A stretch of 11,897 nt of DNA from positions 1 to 11,897 of the forward strand of contig JAACFD010000033.1 of NCBI GenBank assembly GCA_009937555.1. Reading direction: 5' to 3'. The notes beneath the pieces are model-generated. The model was not told where the DNA came from and did no database searches. It was given only the letters and a program-made list of their open reading frames with translations. The DNA is from Chlamydiales bacterium (GTDB taxonomy: Bacteria > Chlamydiota > Chlamydiia > Chlamydiales > JAACFD01). Positions 1 to 6,279 of this stretch are shown here, one piece after another (the stretch's first letter is position 1; each line of letters begins with the position of its first letter). The position numbers were made by a program, and so were the translations under genes.

Positions 1-4
1 TCAT
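1..4 (-). CDS. 5' end of a gene running off the left edge
   Basis: Only the start of this minus-strand gene is in the window. An ATG (complement of positions 2-4) is preceded by GAGG (complement of 12-15) with a 7-base spacer, TAATAAA, which is an ideal Shine-Dalgarno arrangement. The product cannot be identified because one codon is visible. A perfect 20-bp palindrome lies 36 bases further upstream and could be its operator or leader hairpin. The call rests on the ribosome binding site alone; a chance ATG cannot be excluded. Confidence 0.55.
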
Positions 5-40
5 TTTATTACCTCGTTAAATTTATTTGTTGTTTGTTTT

Positions 41-60
41 GTTTCTTAAATTTAAGAAAC
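41..60. repeat. perfect 20-bp palindrome upstream of the left-edge gene
   Basis: The sequence GTTTCTTAAATTTAAGAAAC is its own exact reverse complement. It lies 36 bases upstream of the putative left-edge start codon. It is not followed by a T run on either strand, so it does not look like an intrinsic terminator. An operator for a dimeric regulator or a leader hairpin fits better. Related TTCTT..AAGAA palindromes occur at 154-165 and 8907-8920. Confidence 0.5.
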
Positions 61-189
61 ATAAAAAAGACAGATAAATCTTCTCTATGTTTTAATTAAA
101 CGTGGCTGATTATGCTAAAAGAGTGTTAAGAGACGATTTAGAAACTTTAAACTTTCTTTAAAGAACTAAAAAAATGTCTTTTTACGAGA

Positions 190-210
190 GAAAAACCTCT
201 TTTAAGAGGT
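190..210 (-). terminator. possible second, weaker minus-strand terminator
   Basis: ACCTCT and AGAGGT form a 6-bp stem around a 4-base loop (195-210). On the minus strand the stem runs directly into about five T residues. The stem is short and only moderately GC-rich, so it is weaker than the hairpin at 244-277. It may be a back-up terminator for the same transcript. On the plus strand there is no good T tract. Confidence 0.4.
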
Positions 211-243
211 GTTTGAATGAGTGAAACTGGCTGGAGAAGGTAG

Positions 244-277
244 AAAAAAAGGCCCTATAGATAACTCTGTAAGGCCT
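244..277 (-). terminator. intrinsic terminator after the 372-aa gene
   Basis: Read on the minus strand, AGGCCTTA pairs with TAGGGCCT (one G-U pair). After a C/A mismatch an inner AGA/TCT pairing closes on a GTTA loop. Seven T residues follow at once (complement of 244-250, the first closing the stem). It lies 45 bases after the stop codon of the minus-strand gene ending at 322. This is the best intrinsic terminator in the window. Confidence 0.8.
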
Positions 278-321
278 ATTATTATTGGGTCTAAGGTAAT
301 ACTTAGCTAATATCTACTATA

Positions 322-1440
322 TTAATGGAAGTATTGACCTGCTAAGAATGTCTTAGTTGCAAAAACCTGATTATTTCTCTCTGCCGCAGCTTGGATGGCT
401 ACACAAGCTTCTAGAGCCTCTGGAGAAAGAGAAAGTAGGTTAATGTGCACGGTATGCTTACTCTTTTTCTCTCTTTGGATATGACACTCTAAAATAGCTT
501 CTTTACCTTTTTTACTCTTCATAATCAGATAAGAGTTATTGTTTCTGTCATACTTCAGCTTATTAAAATTAAATTTCTCAAGCCAGTTAGCGATTAAGTC
601 TGTATTCTTGCTATCTACCTGAGTCACTTTACTGGAGTTTACGTTTCTTCTAGCTGAAATACTCTTAGAATTCCCAAATCCAAGGTTTACATTCTTAGGA
701 GAGTGGTGCTGCTCAAGGCTTACTCCATGGAAATAAAAACTAACTTTAGCTTTGCCTAGTGTTGCGGCACATAAGTCCATAATGGATTTAGAGACATCAG
801 CATTAGAAGTTGTGATATCCACCTTAAATAGCTCTTTCTTTGATGCTCTATCAGTATAAGGGCTAACAAAGGCAACAGCTGAACTTGCTTGTGTTTCGTC
901 TAAGAGTCCGCCAGCTTGGTCAAGGTAGACAAGCTTAGCACCAGCTTCTAATGCGGAGCGAAGATCCTTTGGCGTTTCAACTGCAACAGGTGTTTTATGT
1001 GTTTCTACATTTTTGGGCGCTTCAGTGGTCTTATCAGTAGTAGGAGGGATTACAATAGGAGTTTCCCTTCTTGGGGCTGGTGGAGGCGGTGTTTCTCTTT
1101 GAGGTAAAGATCTTTTGGCTACAGCATTAGTTTTACCTTTAGTGCTTTTACTAGGAGTATTTTTTAGCTTAGCTTGATTCTCTGCTGAAGCTTCATCGGA
1201 ATCTATAGTGCTGATTTCAATCAGGCCAGATTTTTGTAGGCCCCATAGCCCTGCTACAGCTAGAGCTACAGCTCCTGATTTTGTCCAAAATCCTCTACTA
1301 GCTAAAACTTCAGTTATGCTTAGAGCTTCAGCAGAGTGTGAAAGCTCTGGGTAAAGAACTTTATTGTCATCAGACTTTGTTAGAGCAATGCTATCGCTCT
1401 CAAGATTATTATTATCATTAGTAGCTGAAGAAATGATCAT
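322..1440 (-). CDS. hypothetical single-pass membrane protein with proline-rich linker
   Basis: I do not recognise this 372-aa protein. The first 50 residues are hydrophilic and rich in Ser, Thr, Asn and Asp, with no classical signal peptide. A short hydrophobic segment follows (about 55-69, Ala/Val/Leu/Gly/Trp). Residues 80-160 are low complexity, Lys/Thr/Pro rich, with a proline cluster at 117-133 in which the tetrapeptide RETP occurs twice. Residues 160-372 look like a globular alpha/beta domain. The start is supported by AAGGA six bases upstream of the ATG and by a near-consensus promoter at 1516-1544; a strong terminator follows the stop. The gene therefore appears monocistronic. The non-secretory N-terminus plus a flexible linker would suit a type III-type substrate or a membrane-tethered protein, but that is inference. 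Confidence 0.8.
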   Translation of the reverse strand: MIISSATNDNNNLESDSIALTKSDDNKVLYPELSHSAEALSITEVLASRGFWTKSGAVALAVAGLWGLQKSGLIEISTIDSDEASAENQAKLKNTPSKSTKGKTNAVAKRSLPQRETPPPPAPRRETPIVIPPTTDKTTEAPKNVETHKTPVAVETPKDLRSALEAGAKLVYLDQAGGLLDETQASSAVAFVSPYTDRASKKELFKVDITTSNADVSKSIMDLCAATLGKAKVSFYFHGVSLEQHHSPKNVNLGFGNSKSISARRNVNSSKVTQVDSKNTDLIANWLEKFNFNKLKYDRNNNSYLIMKSKKGKEAILECHIQREKKSKHTVHINLLSLSPEALEACVAIQAAAERNNQVFATKTFLAGQYFH

Positions 1441-1515
1441 GAAAAATCCTTATTATTTTAGCTTTACTATAGAAAAGCGATTATTTAATCAGAAAATACT
1501 GGTTTTGAGTGCATT

Positions 1516-1544
1516 ACTATAGTCTAAAAAAGGGATAGTGTCAA
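1516..1544 (-). promoter_or_regulatory. sigma-70 promoter of the 372-aa gene
   Basis: On the minus strand a perfect TTGACA (complement of 1539-1544) is followed, after exactly 17 bases, by TATAGT (complement of 1516-1521), which matches five of six positions of the -10 consensus. Transcription should start near 1509, giving a leader of about 70 bases to the ATG at 1440. It lies in the gap downstream of mazG, so this gene has its own promoter in addition to any read-through. Confidence 0.8.
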
Positions 1545-1571
1545 GATATGATAAAGATGTAAGCTATTATT

Positions 1572-2378
1572 TTACTGCTTTTCCTTAGCCTTTGTGACTT
1601 GCCAGTAACGCTCCCAGTCCTCATCACTAAGTTCATTTAGAGGGCGGTTCTCACTAGAAGCTTGTTTTTCCATAGAATGAAAGCGAGAGTAGTACTTTTG
1701 AGAGGCTTTTTTAGATACTTCTTCAAGAGAGGTATCTAAGTGACGGCATAGGTTAAGGCAAACCATTAAAACATCTCCAAGCTCTTCACGAGCTTTATCA
1801 AGGTTTTTCTCTTCTACCTCAACGATAAATTCCTTACTCTCTTCTTTGAGCTTTTCTGTTGCCTCTTCTAGACTCTTCCAGTCAAAACCCTGTTTTGCTG
1901 CTTTTTTATGCATTATTTCAAGACGGTAAGCTGAAGGCATACTGTTTGGTATGCTGTCTAGTATTGACTCTCTATTTTGCTGCCTCTTCTCTGTTTTTTT
2001 TATTCTTTCCCATTGACTTTCAACCTCTTCAGGGCTTAATTTGCAGTTCTTGTCAAAGACATGAGGGTGTCTTCTTAAAAGCATTTCACTACATGAATTG
2101 CATACAGAGTCAAAATCAAAGCGCTCATCCTCTTCAGCAATTTGGCTGTGAAATACAATCTGTAGCAGTAAATCTCCTAACTCAGAGCAAAGGGCATTGT
2201 CATCGTTTTCATCAATAGCATCTAGAACTTCATAGGCCTCTTCTAATAAGTACTTCTTAAGGGTGACGTGCGTTTGTTCTTGATCCCAAGGGCAGCCGTC
2301 TTCAGCGCGCAAGGCCTTCATAATGGCTCGTAATTTATCAATACCTGTCATTTCTTGGATTTTTTCCAGTTGACTCAT
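1572..2378 (-). CDS. mazG: nucleoside triphosphate pyrophosphohydrolase MazG
   Basis: MazG hydrolyses (d)NTPs to the monophosphate and pyrophosphate and is viewed as a house-cleaning or stress enzyme. The 268-aa length and two-domain layout match the full-length family. The N-terminal domain shows a GCPWDQ motif (28-33), the metal-binding LEEAYE (45-50) and ELGD (66-69). The second domain repeats the pattern with KEESKE (178-183) and EELGD (198-202). The ATG has AAAGGG eight bases upstream. The gene is divergent from tdk, so two nucleotide-pool enzymes share one intergenic region. No clear terminator follows; the next gene downstream has its own promoter 160 bases on. Confidence 0.95.
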   Translation of the reverse strand: MSQLEKIQEMTGIDKLRAIMKALRAEDGCPWDQEQTHVTLKKYLLEEAYEVLDAIDENDDNALCSELGDLLLQIVFHSQIAEEDERFDFDSVCNSCSEMLLRRHPHVFDKNCKLSPEEVESQWERIKKTEKRQQNRESILDSIPNSMPSAYRLEIMHKKAAKQGFDWKSLEEATEKLKEESKEFIVEVEEKNLDKAREELGDVLMVCLNLCRHLDTSLEEVSKKASQKYYSRFHSMEKQASSENRPLNELSDEDWERYWQVTKAKEKQ

Positions 2379-2419
2379 GGCTAAGACCCTTTAGTTGTAA
2401 CAATCTGTGAAGTTCATAA

Positions 2420-2447
2420 GCTATAAAGTCTACTATATTTGTGACAA
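2420..2447 (-). promoter_or_regulatory. probable mazG promoter
   Basis: On the minus strand TTGTCA (complement of 2442-2447, five of six to consensus) and TATAGC (complement of 2420-2425, four of six) are separated by 16 bases. Transcription would start near 2412, about 35 bases before the mazG ATG. The match is moderate. An equally clear promoter for tdk on the other strand was not found, although it should lie in the same region. Confidence 0.5.
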
Positions 2448-2473
2448 AAAGCAAAAAAAAATCCCTGAAAAAA

Positions 2474-2497
2474 CAGAATAATACTTTAAGTATTCTG
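2474..2497. other. hairpin in the mazG-tdk intergenic region
   Basis: CAGAATA (2474-2480) and TATTCTG (2491-2497) form a 7-bp stem with a 10-base loop. On the minus strand the stem is followed by six T residues (complement of 2468-2473), so it resembles an intrinsic terminator pointing toward mazG. On the plus strand it is followed by CTTTTCC and would sit in the tdk leader. Its role is unclear: it could block antisense read-through into mazG, or be part of a tdk leader control element. Confidence 0.4.
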
Positions 2498-2516
2498 CTT
2501 TTCCATTTAGAATCGA

Positions 2517-2537
2517 CTCCTTAAAAAAGGAGGTAAC
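2517..2537 (+). promoter_or_regulatory. tdk ribosome binding site inside a hairpin
   Basis: A near-perfect Shine-Dalgarno, AAGGAGGT (2527-2534), lies three bases before the tdk ATG. The six bases CTCCTT (2517-2522) can pair with AAGGAG (2527-2532) over an AAAA loop, which would hide the site in the folded leader. This could tune tdk translation, or simply be a chance complement of a strong Shine-Dalgarno. Confidence 0.5.
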
Positions 2538-3161
2538 ATGAAAAAAGTAGGTAGTTTAGAAGTTGTATGTGGATGTATGTTCTCAGGTAAGTCTGAGGAA
2601 CTTTTGCGTCGTTTGAAAAGAGCAGAGTTAGCAAGGCAAGATGTGGTTACTGTTAAACACAATATTGATGACAGACGAAGCGTTACATGCATTACTTCCC
2701 ACGATGGAACTGCTAGAGAAGCAGATATTATTCTAGAAGGGGAAGAATCCTTAAAGTTTATAGAGAAACTAGCTGATCAGAAAGTAGATGTTATAGGAAT
2801 TGACGAAGTGCAATTTTTTCCTAATGAAATTCTTGATATTTTAGAAATGCTTGTTGAAAGCGGAAAAAGAATTATCGTAGCTGGTCTAGATATGGACTTT
2901 AGAGGTGAACCTTTTGGTATCATGCCACATCTGATGGCTAAAGCTGATAAGGTTTCTAAGTTACAAGCGGTATGCCTAGAGTGTGGGCAGCCTGCAAACT
3001 TCACTCAGAGATTAATCAATGACCTTCCTGCGAAGTATCATGACCCTATTGTTATGGTTGGAGCTTCTGAGTGCTACGAAGCAAGATGCAGACAGTGCTT
3101 TAGTATTGACAGGCCTTTAAGTGCTAGACAAGATAGCCAAAAAGAGCTAGCTGGAGTCTAA
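2538..3161 (+). CDS. tdk: thymidine kinase (type II, TK1-like)
   Basis: The enzyme phosphorylates thymidine to dTMP with ATP in the pyrimidine salvage pathway. The 207-aa length fits the family. The P-loop GCMFSGKS is at 12-19, and DEVQFF at 89-94 contains the expected catalytic Glu (E90). AGLDMDFRGEPFG (115-127) is the conserved lasso-proximal segment. Four zinc-binding cysteines are present as CLEC (146, 149) and CRQC (184, 187). The thymidine-binding loop VGASECYEARC lies at 174-184. It is the first gene of a tight plus-strand operon; the ABC ATPase gene starts three bases after its stop. A salvage kinase suits a host-dependent organism but is also widespread. Confidence 0.96.
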   Translation: MKKVGSLEVVCGCMFSGKSEELLRRLKRAELARQDVVTVKHNIDDRRSVTCITSHDGTAREADIILEGEESLKFIEKLADQKVDVIGIDEVQFFPNEILDILEMLVESGKRIIVAGLDMDFRGEPFGIMPHLMAKADKVSKLQAVCLECGQPANFTQRLINDLPAKYHDPIVMVGASECYEARCRQCFSIDRPLSARQDSQKELAGV

Positions 3162-3164
3162 TTA

Positions 3165-4082
3165 ATGAATGCTGAACAACTAGATCCTTTACCTTTAGAA
3201 ATTGATAACGTATGCAAAAACTATGGTAAGTTTTGTGCTGTATCGGGAGTTTCATTTGATGTGAAAAAGGGTGAAGTGTTCGGTCTACTTGGCCCTAATG
3301 GAGCAGGTAAATCTTCATTAATCTCTATGATAAATACTCTTTCACCCATTTCTAAGGGGACGATTAAAGTTTTTGGAAGTGATGTAGAAAAAGAAAGTAC
3401 TGACGCAAAGCTAAAGCTAGGAGTGGTACCACAAGAGCTTGTGGTGCATGGCTATTTTACCCTACGAGAAATATTACTATTTCATTCTGGCTATTATGGC
3501 ATTTTAGATAACCATGATAGAGTAGACTATTTACTAAAGCGCTTGAAGCTGTGGGAACACCGTAATAAGTCAGTAAGAGAGCTCAGTGGGGGAATGAAAC
3601 GGCGAATGCTTATCATTAAAGCTCTTGTCCATTCACCAAAGCTCTTACTTTTAGATGAGCCTACAGCAGGTGTTGATGTAGAACTCAGAAGAAGCCTATG
3701 GGAGTTTGTGAAAGAGTTAAATGAGCAAGGAGTTACAGTACTACTTACGACTCATTACCTTGAAGAAGCGGAAGAGCTTTGCGATAGAATTGCCATAATT
3801 CACAGAGGGCAACTACGTAAATTAGGTCACACCAAAGACGTTGTGAAAGAATTTACTCAAAGAGAACTAACAGTTCGCTTTAATGATAGTAACTATAAGA
3901 CAGACTCTACTTTTTTTGCTAAAAAGCTAGATGATGCCTATGTATTTAACCTACCATCCCAAATGGGAGTAGGGGAATTTTTACAAAAACATAAATGGCC
4001 CTTGGATAGCATTAAAGATATCAATATTAAAGAGGGAAATCTAGAAGAAGCTTTTGAAAAGGTAATAGAAGAGCATGAATAA
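3165..4082 (+). CDS. ABC-2 type transporter, ATP-binding protein (YadG-like)
   Basis: This is the ATPase subunit that would power the permease encoded just downstream. The 305-aa protein has Walker A GPNGAGKS (43-50), the Q-loop glutamine (Q90), the ABC signature LSGGM (140-144), Walker B LLLLDEP (160-166) and the switch histidine (H197). About 95 C-terminal residues follow, as in YadG- and CcmA-type exporter ATPases. A GGAG lies eight bases before the ATG, within the tdk stop region. The reading frame overlaps the permease start by eight bases, implying translational coupling. The substrate is unknown; relatives export drugs, polysaccharides or lipids. Confidence 0.93.
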   Translation: MNAEQLDPLPLEIDNVCKNYGKFCAVSGVSFDVKKGEVFGLLGPNGAGKSSLISMINTLSPISKGTIKVFGSDVEKESTDAKLKLGVVPQELVVHGYFTLREILLFHSGYYGILDNHDRVDYLLKRLKLWEHRNKSVRELSGGMKRRMLIIKALVHSPKLLLLDEPTAGVDVELRRSLWEFVKELNEQGVTVLLTTHYLEEAEELCDRIAIIHRGQLRKLGHTKDVVKEFTQRELTVRFNDSNYKTDSTFFAKKLDDAYVFNLPSQMGVGEFLQKHKWPLDSIKDINIKEGNLEEAFEKVIEEHE

Positions 4083-4872
4083 ACAAGGACTTGAGTGGGT
4101 ACCCTTTTTTAGCCTATTTAAAAAAGAAGTGGCTCGTTTTTTTAAAGTAGCCCTTCAAACTATACTTACACCCGCCGTGAGTTCAGCACTTTACTTGCTA
4201 ATTTTTGGTTTAAGTATCGGAGATAAAATAGGCTCTATTCAAGGTACACCTTATCTTTTATTCTTGATACCAGGCCTAGTCGTGATGGGAGCCATTAATA
4301 ACGCATTTCAAAATAGCTCTAGCTCTATCACGGTTTCTAAATTTGGAGGGGATCTAGAGGATTTGAAAGTAGCTCCTATTAGCCCTTCACAAATCATATG
4401 GGCAATGAGCCTTGCAGGCTTAGCAAGAGGTTTTATCATCTCATTGATTGTTTTAGTAGTGGGGCAGTTTTTTCTTTATATTTCTTATGGAACTATTCTT
4501 ACCTTCTATAGCTTTCCCAGCTTTATGTTATACATTGTTCTTGCCTCCCTTAGTTTTGCTCAGATAGGTATTTTTATTGGTTTTGCTTCAAAGAGTTTTG
4601 AGCAAATAACTTTATTTTCTACTTTTTTTCTACTCCCTTTAACCTATCTTGGTGGAGTGTTTTTTGCCCTAGAAGATTTACACCCTTTTTGGCAGAAAAT
4701 CGCTCAGTTTAACCCTATATTTTATTTTATTAATGGCGCTAAGTATGGCATGCTGGGTATTAAAGACGTGAGTCACTACCAGGCCTTGTTATCCTCTGGT
4801 ATATTTTTTGTGCTCTCTTATAGCATGGCCTACTGGAGTACTAGAAAAGGGTCGTATGTCCGTTTTACCTAA
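4075..4872 (+). CDS. ABC-2 type transporter, permease (YadH-like)
   Basis: The 265-aa integral membrane protein has about six predicted membrane segments (roughly 28-47, 60-80, 109-132, 145-170, 178-198, 238-256). The C-terminal stretch YLGGVFF..L.PFWQ..NPI.Y.I.G..YG.LG (191-228) is the hallmark of the ABC-2 permeases related to YadH. The ATG lies inside the last codons of the ATPase gene, with an ATGAATAA overlap, so the two subunits are coupled. With two copies each of ATPase and permease it would form a plasma-membrane exporter. The substrate cannot be told from sequence. Confidence 0.92.
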   Translation: MNKQGLEWVPFFSLFKKEVARFFKVALQTILTPAVSSALYLLIFGLSIGDKIGSIQGTPYLLFLIPGLVVMGAINNAFQNSSSSITVSKFGGDLEDLKVAPISPSQIIWAMSLAGLARGFIISLIVLVVGQFFLYISYGTILTFYSFPSFMLYIVLASLSFAQIGIFIGFASKSFEQITLFSTFFLLPLTYLGGVFFALEDLHPFWQKIAQFNPIFYFINGAKYGMLGIKDVSHYQALLSSGIFFVLSYSMAYWSTRKGSYVRFT

Positions 4873-4890
4873 TTTTAAGGAGTAAAGAAC

Positions 4891-5220
4891 ATGTATTCAG
4901 CTATTTTAGTTTTAACTTATGCTTTAATCACTCTAGCTGGGGGAGCCTTTGCTGCTTATAAGGTGCAAAGTTTTGTGTCTTTAATATCTGCAGCTTCAGT
5001 CTCAAGTGTTCTTTTTGTAGCTTTTGCTTTGATGGTAAGAAAGAAAAGGTCAGGGCTATACCTGAGTTTGGCTACTCTATTTTTTAGTTCATGTTTTTTT
5101 ATTTATCGCTTTTATTCTACAGCTAAATTTTTCCCAGCTGGATTTATGCTATTACTGAGTATTTCCCTTATTGCGGCTCTTCTTTTTAACAAAGAAGCTA
5201 AAAAGGCTTTGGATACTTAA
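4891..5220 (+). CDS. TMEM14-like small membrane protein
   Basis: The 109-aa protein is almost wholly hydrophobic, with four likely membrane segments (about 3-22, 30-49, 56-72, 81-99). The early LAGGAFAAYK (15-24) and the FPAGFM motif before the last segment (81-86) resemble the TMEM14 (UPF0136, Tmemb_14) family, found in eukaryotes and some bacteria. The bacterial function is unknown. AAGGAG precedes the ATG by eight bases, and the gap to the permease gene is only 18 bases, so it is the last gene of the tdk operon. Its stop codon is one base from the stop codon of the opposing gene, leaving no room for an intergenic terminator. Confidence 0.8.
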   Translation: MYSAILVLTYALITLAGGAFAAYKVQSFVSLISAASVSSVLFVAFALMVRKKRSGLYLSLATLFFSSCFFIYRFYSTAKFFPAGFMLLLSISLIAALLFNKEAKKALDT

Positions 5221-5221
5221 C

Positions 5222-6256
5222 TTAGACCCTAACTAAGTCAGGGGGTCTGTGTGTGGGAATGCGAAGTTTACTTGTGCTATCGGGACCTTTACCTCTTGCT
5301 GTGCTTGTAATGGTAGCTAAAGGCCGTGCAAAACTACCTAGCGCTCCTTGGATATGGTGAAGTTTTTTTAACCCCTGTAACACCACTTGAACTTTTTCTA
5401 CCTCTTCAGTAAGTAGAGCATTTTGCTCTTTATACTTACCTACTATTTTAACATCCCTTTCATAGCATTCTTTAGCAAAAGCAAGGTATCCCATAAATTC
5501 AGACATGCGGGTTAATAACTCTGAGCGTGATCGCTCAGTCTCCCTTTGTTGACTTACTAGTCTATCTTTTTCCTCTTGAATCTCACTTAAAGTTTGATCT
5601 AGTAAATCCCGCTCCTCTTCAAATAGTTCCCTTGCTTCGTTGTATTTCACTGTCTTGCGATCTAAAAGGGCGGTATGCGAAGCGATTTCTTTCAAAGTCT
5701 CTTCAATACCTTCTCTTGAGGCAACAATGGTATCTGTTTTTAGCTTTAGAGCAAGCTCTACAACTGCTAAGTTTTCTACAAGCTTATGGGTTTCCTCAAC
5801 TATTGCAGTTGCTTGAGGGAACTTACTGCAAGTTGCAGATAGGTTTTCATTAATTCTTTCAAAAGCTTGTATTTGAGCTTCAAATGTTACAGTAAGCTCT
5901 TCATAGTCACTTTTTTCTTCTTGCATGACTTTGAGAATTTCCTCTAAACGGTCTTTTACATTGGTTAACTCTTTAATATCTTCTTCTAGCATCCTAATAC
6001 GAGAGTTAAGCTGGGCAACAAGGTCTTCTAGCTGATGAATGTCTGATAGGCCATAAAAACCAAGAAGGTTGCTGAGAAAAAGTGCCGCTCCTGCATATAT
6101 CTTTATGCGACTATTTTGAATAATGCCTAAAGCCATTGAGGCAATACCATAGCTTGCGGTTCCGGTAAAAATAAAACGTGACCAATGCCTCACTAAGGTT
6201 ACTTTAGAAGGAGCATACCTTTGGTAGAAACTAATTGCTTGTGAGAATGAAACCAT
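5222..6256 (-). CDS. Inc-like protein: membrane hairpin plus long coiled coil
   Basis: I cannot name this 344-aa protein. Residues 28-46 and 52-70 are two hydrophobic segments separated by a short polar Asn-Ser-Arg-containing turn, the bilobed hydrophobic domain typical of chlamydial Inc proteins. Residues 73-300 are a nearly unbroken Glu/Lys/Leu-rich helical region with heptad character, so probably coiled coil. The last 45 residues are basic and proline containing. The N-terminus has no cleavable signal. The ATG has only a weak AGAAG about 12 bases upstream. The gene starts 23 bases after an Inc-like gene of the same architecture, so they are likely cotranscribed. A host-facing inclusion or vacuole membrane protein is inferred; a structural or cell-envelope coiled-coil protein is the alternative. 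Confidence 0.8.
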   Translation of the reverse strand: MVSFSQAISFYQRYAPSKVTLVRHWSRFIFTGTASYGIASMALGIIQNSRIKIYAGAALFLSNLLGFYGLSDIHQLEDLVAQLNSRIRMLEEDIKELTNVKDRLEEILKVMQEEKSDYEELTVTFEAQIQAFERINENLSATCSKFPQATAIVEETHKLVENLAVVELALKLKTDTIVASREGIEETLKEIASHTALLDRKTVKYNEARELFEEERDLLDQTLSEIQEEKDRLVSQQRETERSRSELLTRMSEFMGYLAFAKECYERDVKIVGKYKEQNALLTEEVEKVQVVLQGLKKLHHIQGALGSFARPLATITSTARGKGPDSTSKLRIPTHRPPDLVRV

Positions 6257-6279
6257 AAAACACTATACTTCTTGTTAAT

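Larger units (their letters stand above)
5..321. other. gene-free intergenic region with palindromes and terminators
   Basis: No frame here carries a convincing gene; the few ATG-started frames stop within about ten codons. The region holds the Shine-Dalgarno of the left-edge gene (12-15), a 20-bp palindrome (41-60) and a 12-bp palindrome TTCTTTAAAGAA (154-165). It also holds a short hairpin (195-210) and a strong minus-strand terminator (244-277) for the gene ending at 322. No tRNA or ncRNA fold was recognised, and no clear sigma-70 promoter for the left-edge gene was found. Confidence 0.6.

Noticed and set aside
1466..1471. Second TATAGT-like -10 element upstream of the 372-aa gene
   Set aside because: No acceptable -35 lies 16 to 18 bases upstream; the promoter at 1516-1544 is far better.
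1859..2218. 119-codon open frame on the plus strand opposite mazG
   Set aside because: It lies wholly antisense to a gene with clear MazG motifs, and its protein is low-quality Leu/Cys/Phe-rich sequence without a domain.
2507..2692. 61-codon minus-strand frame opposite the tdk start
   Set aside because: It is antisense to the conserved P-loop region of tdk, and its product looks like no protein family.
2777..3004. 75-codon minus-strand frame inside tdk
   Set aside because: It is a shadow of the tdk coding strand, with no independent support.
5224..5248. AGACCC/GGGTCT hairpin as a bidirectional terminator
   Set aside because: Neither strand has a T tract after the stem, and it lies inside the end of the 344-aa coding region.
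5527..5853. 108-codon plus-strand frame opposite the 344-aa gene
   Set aside because: The Leu-rich translation is what an antisense frame of a Glu/Lys-rich coiled coil gives.
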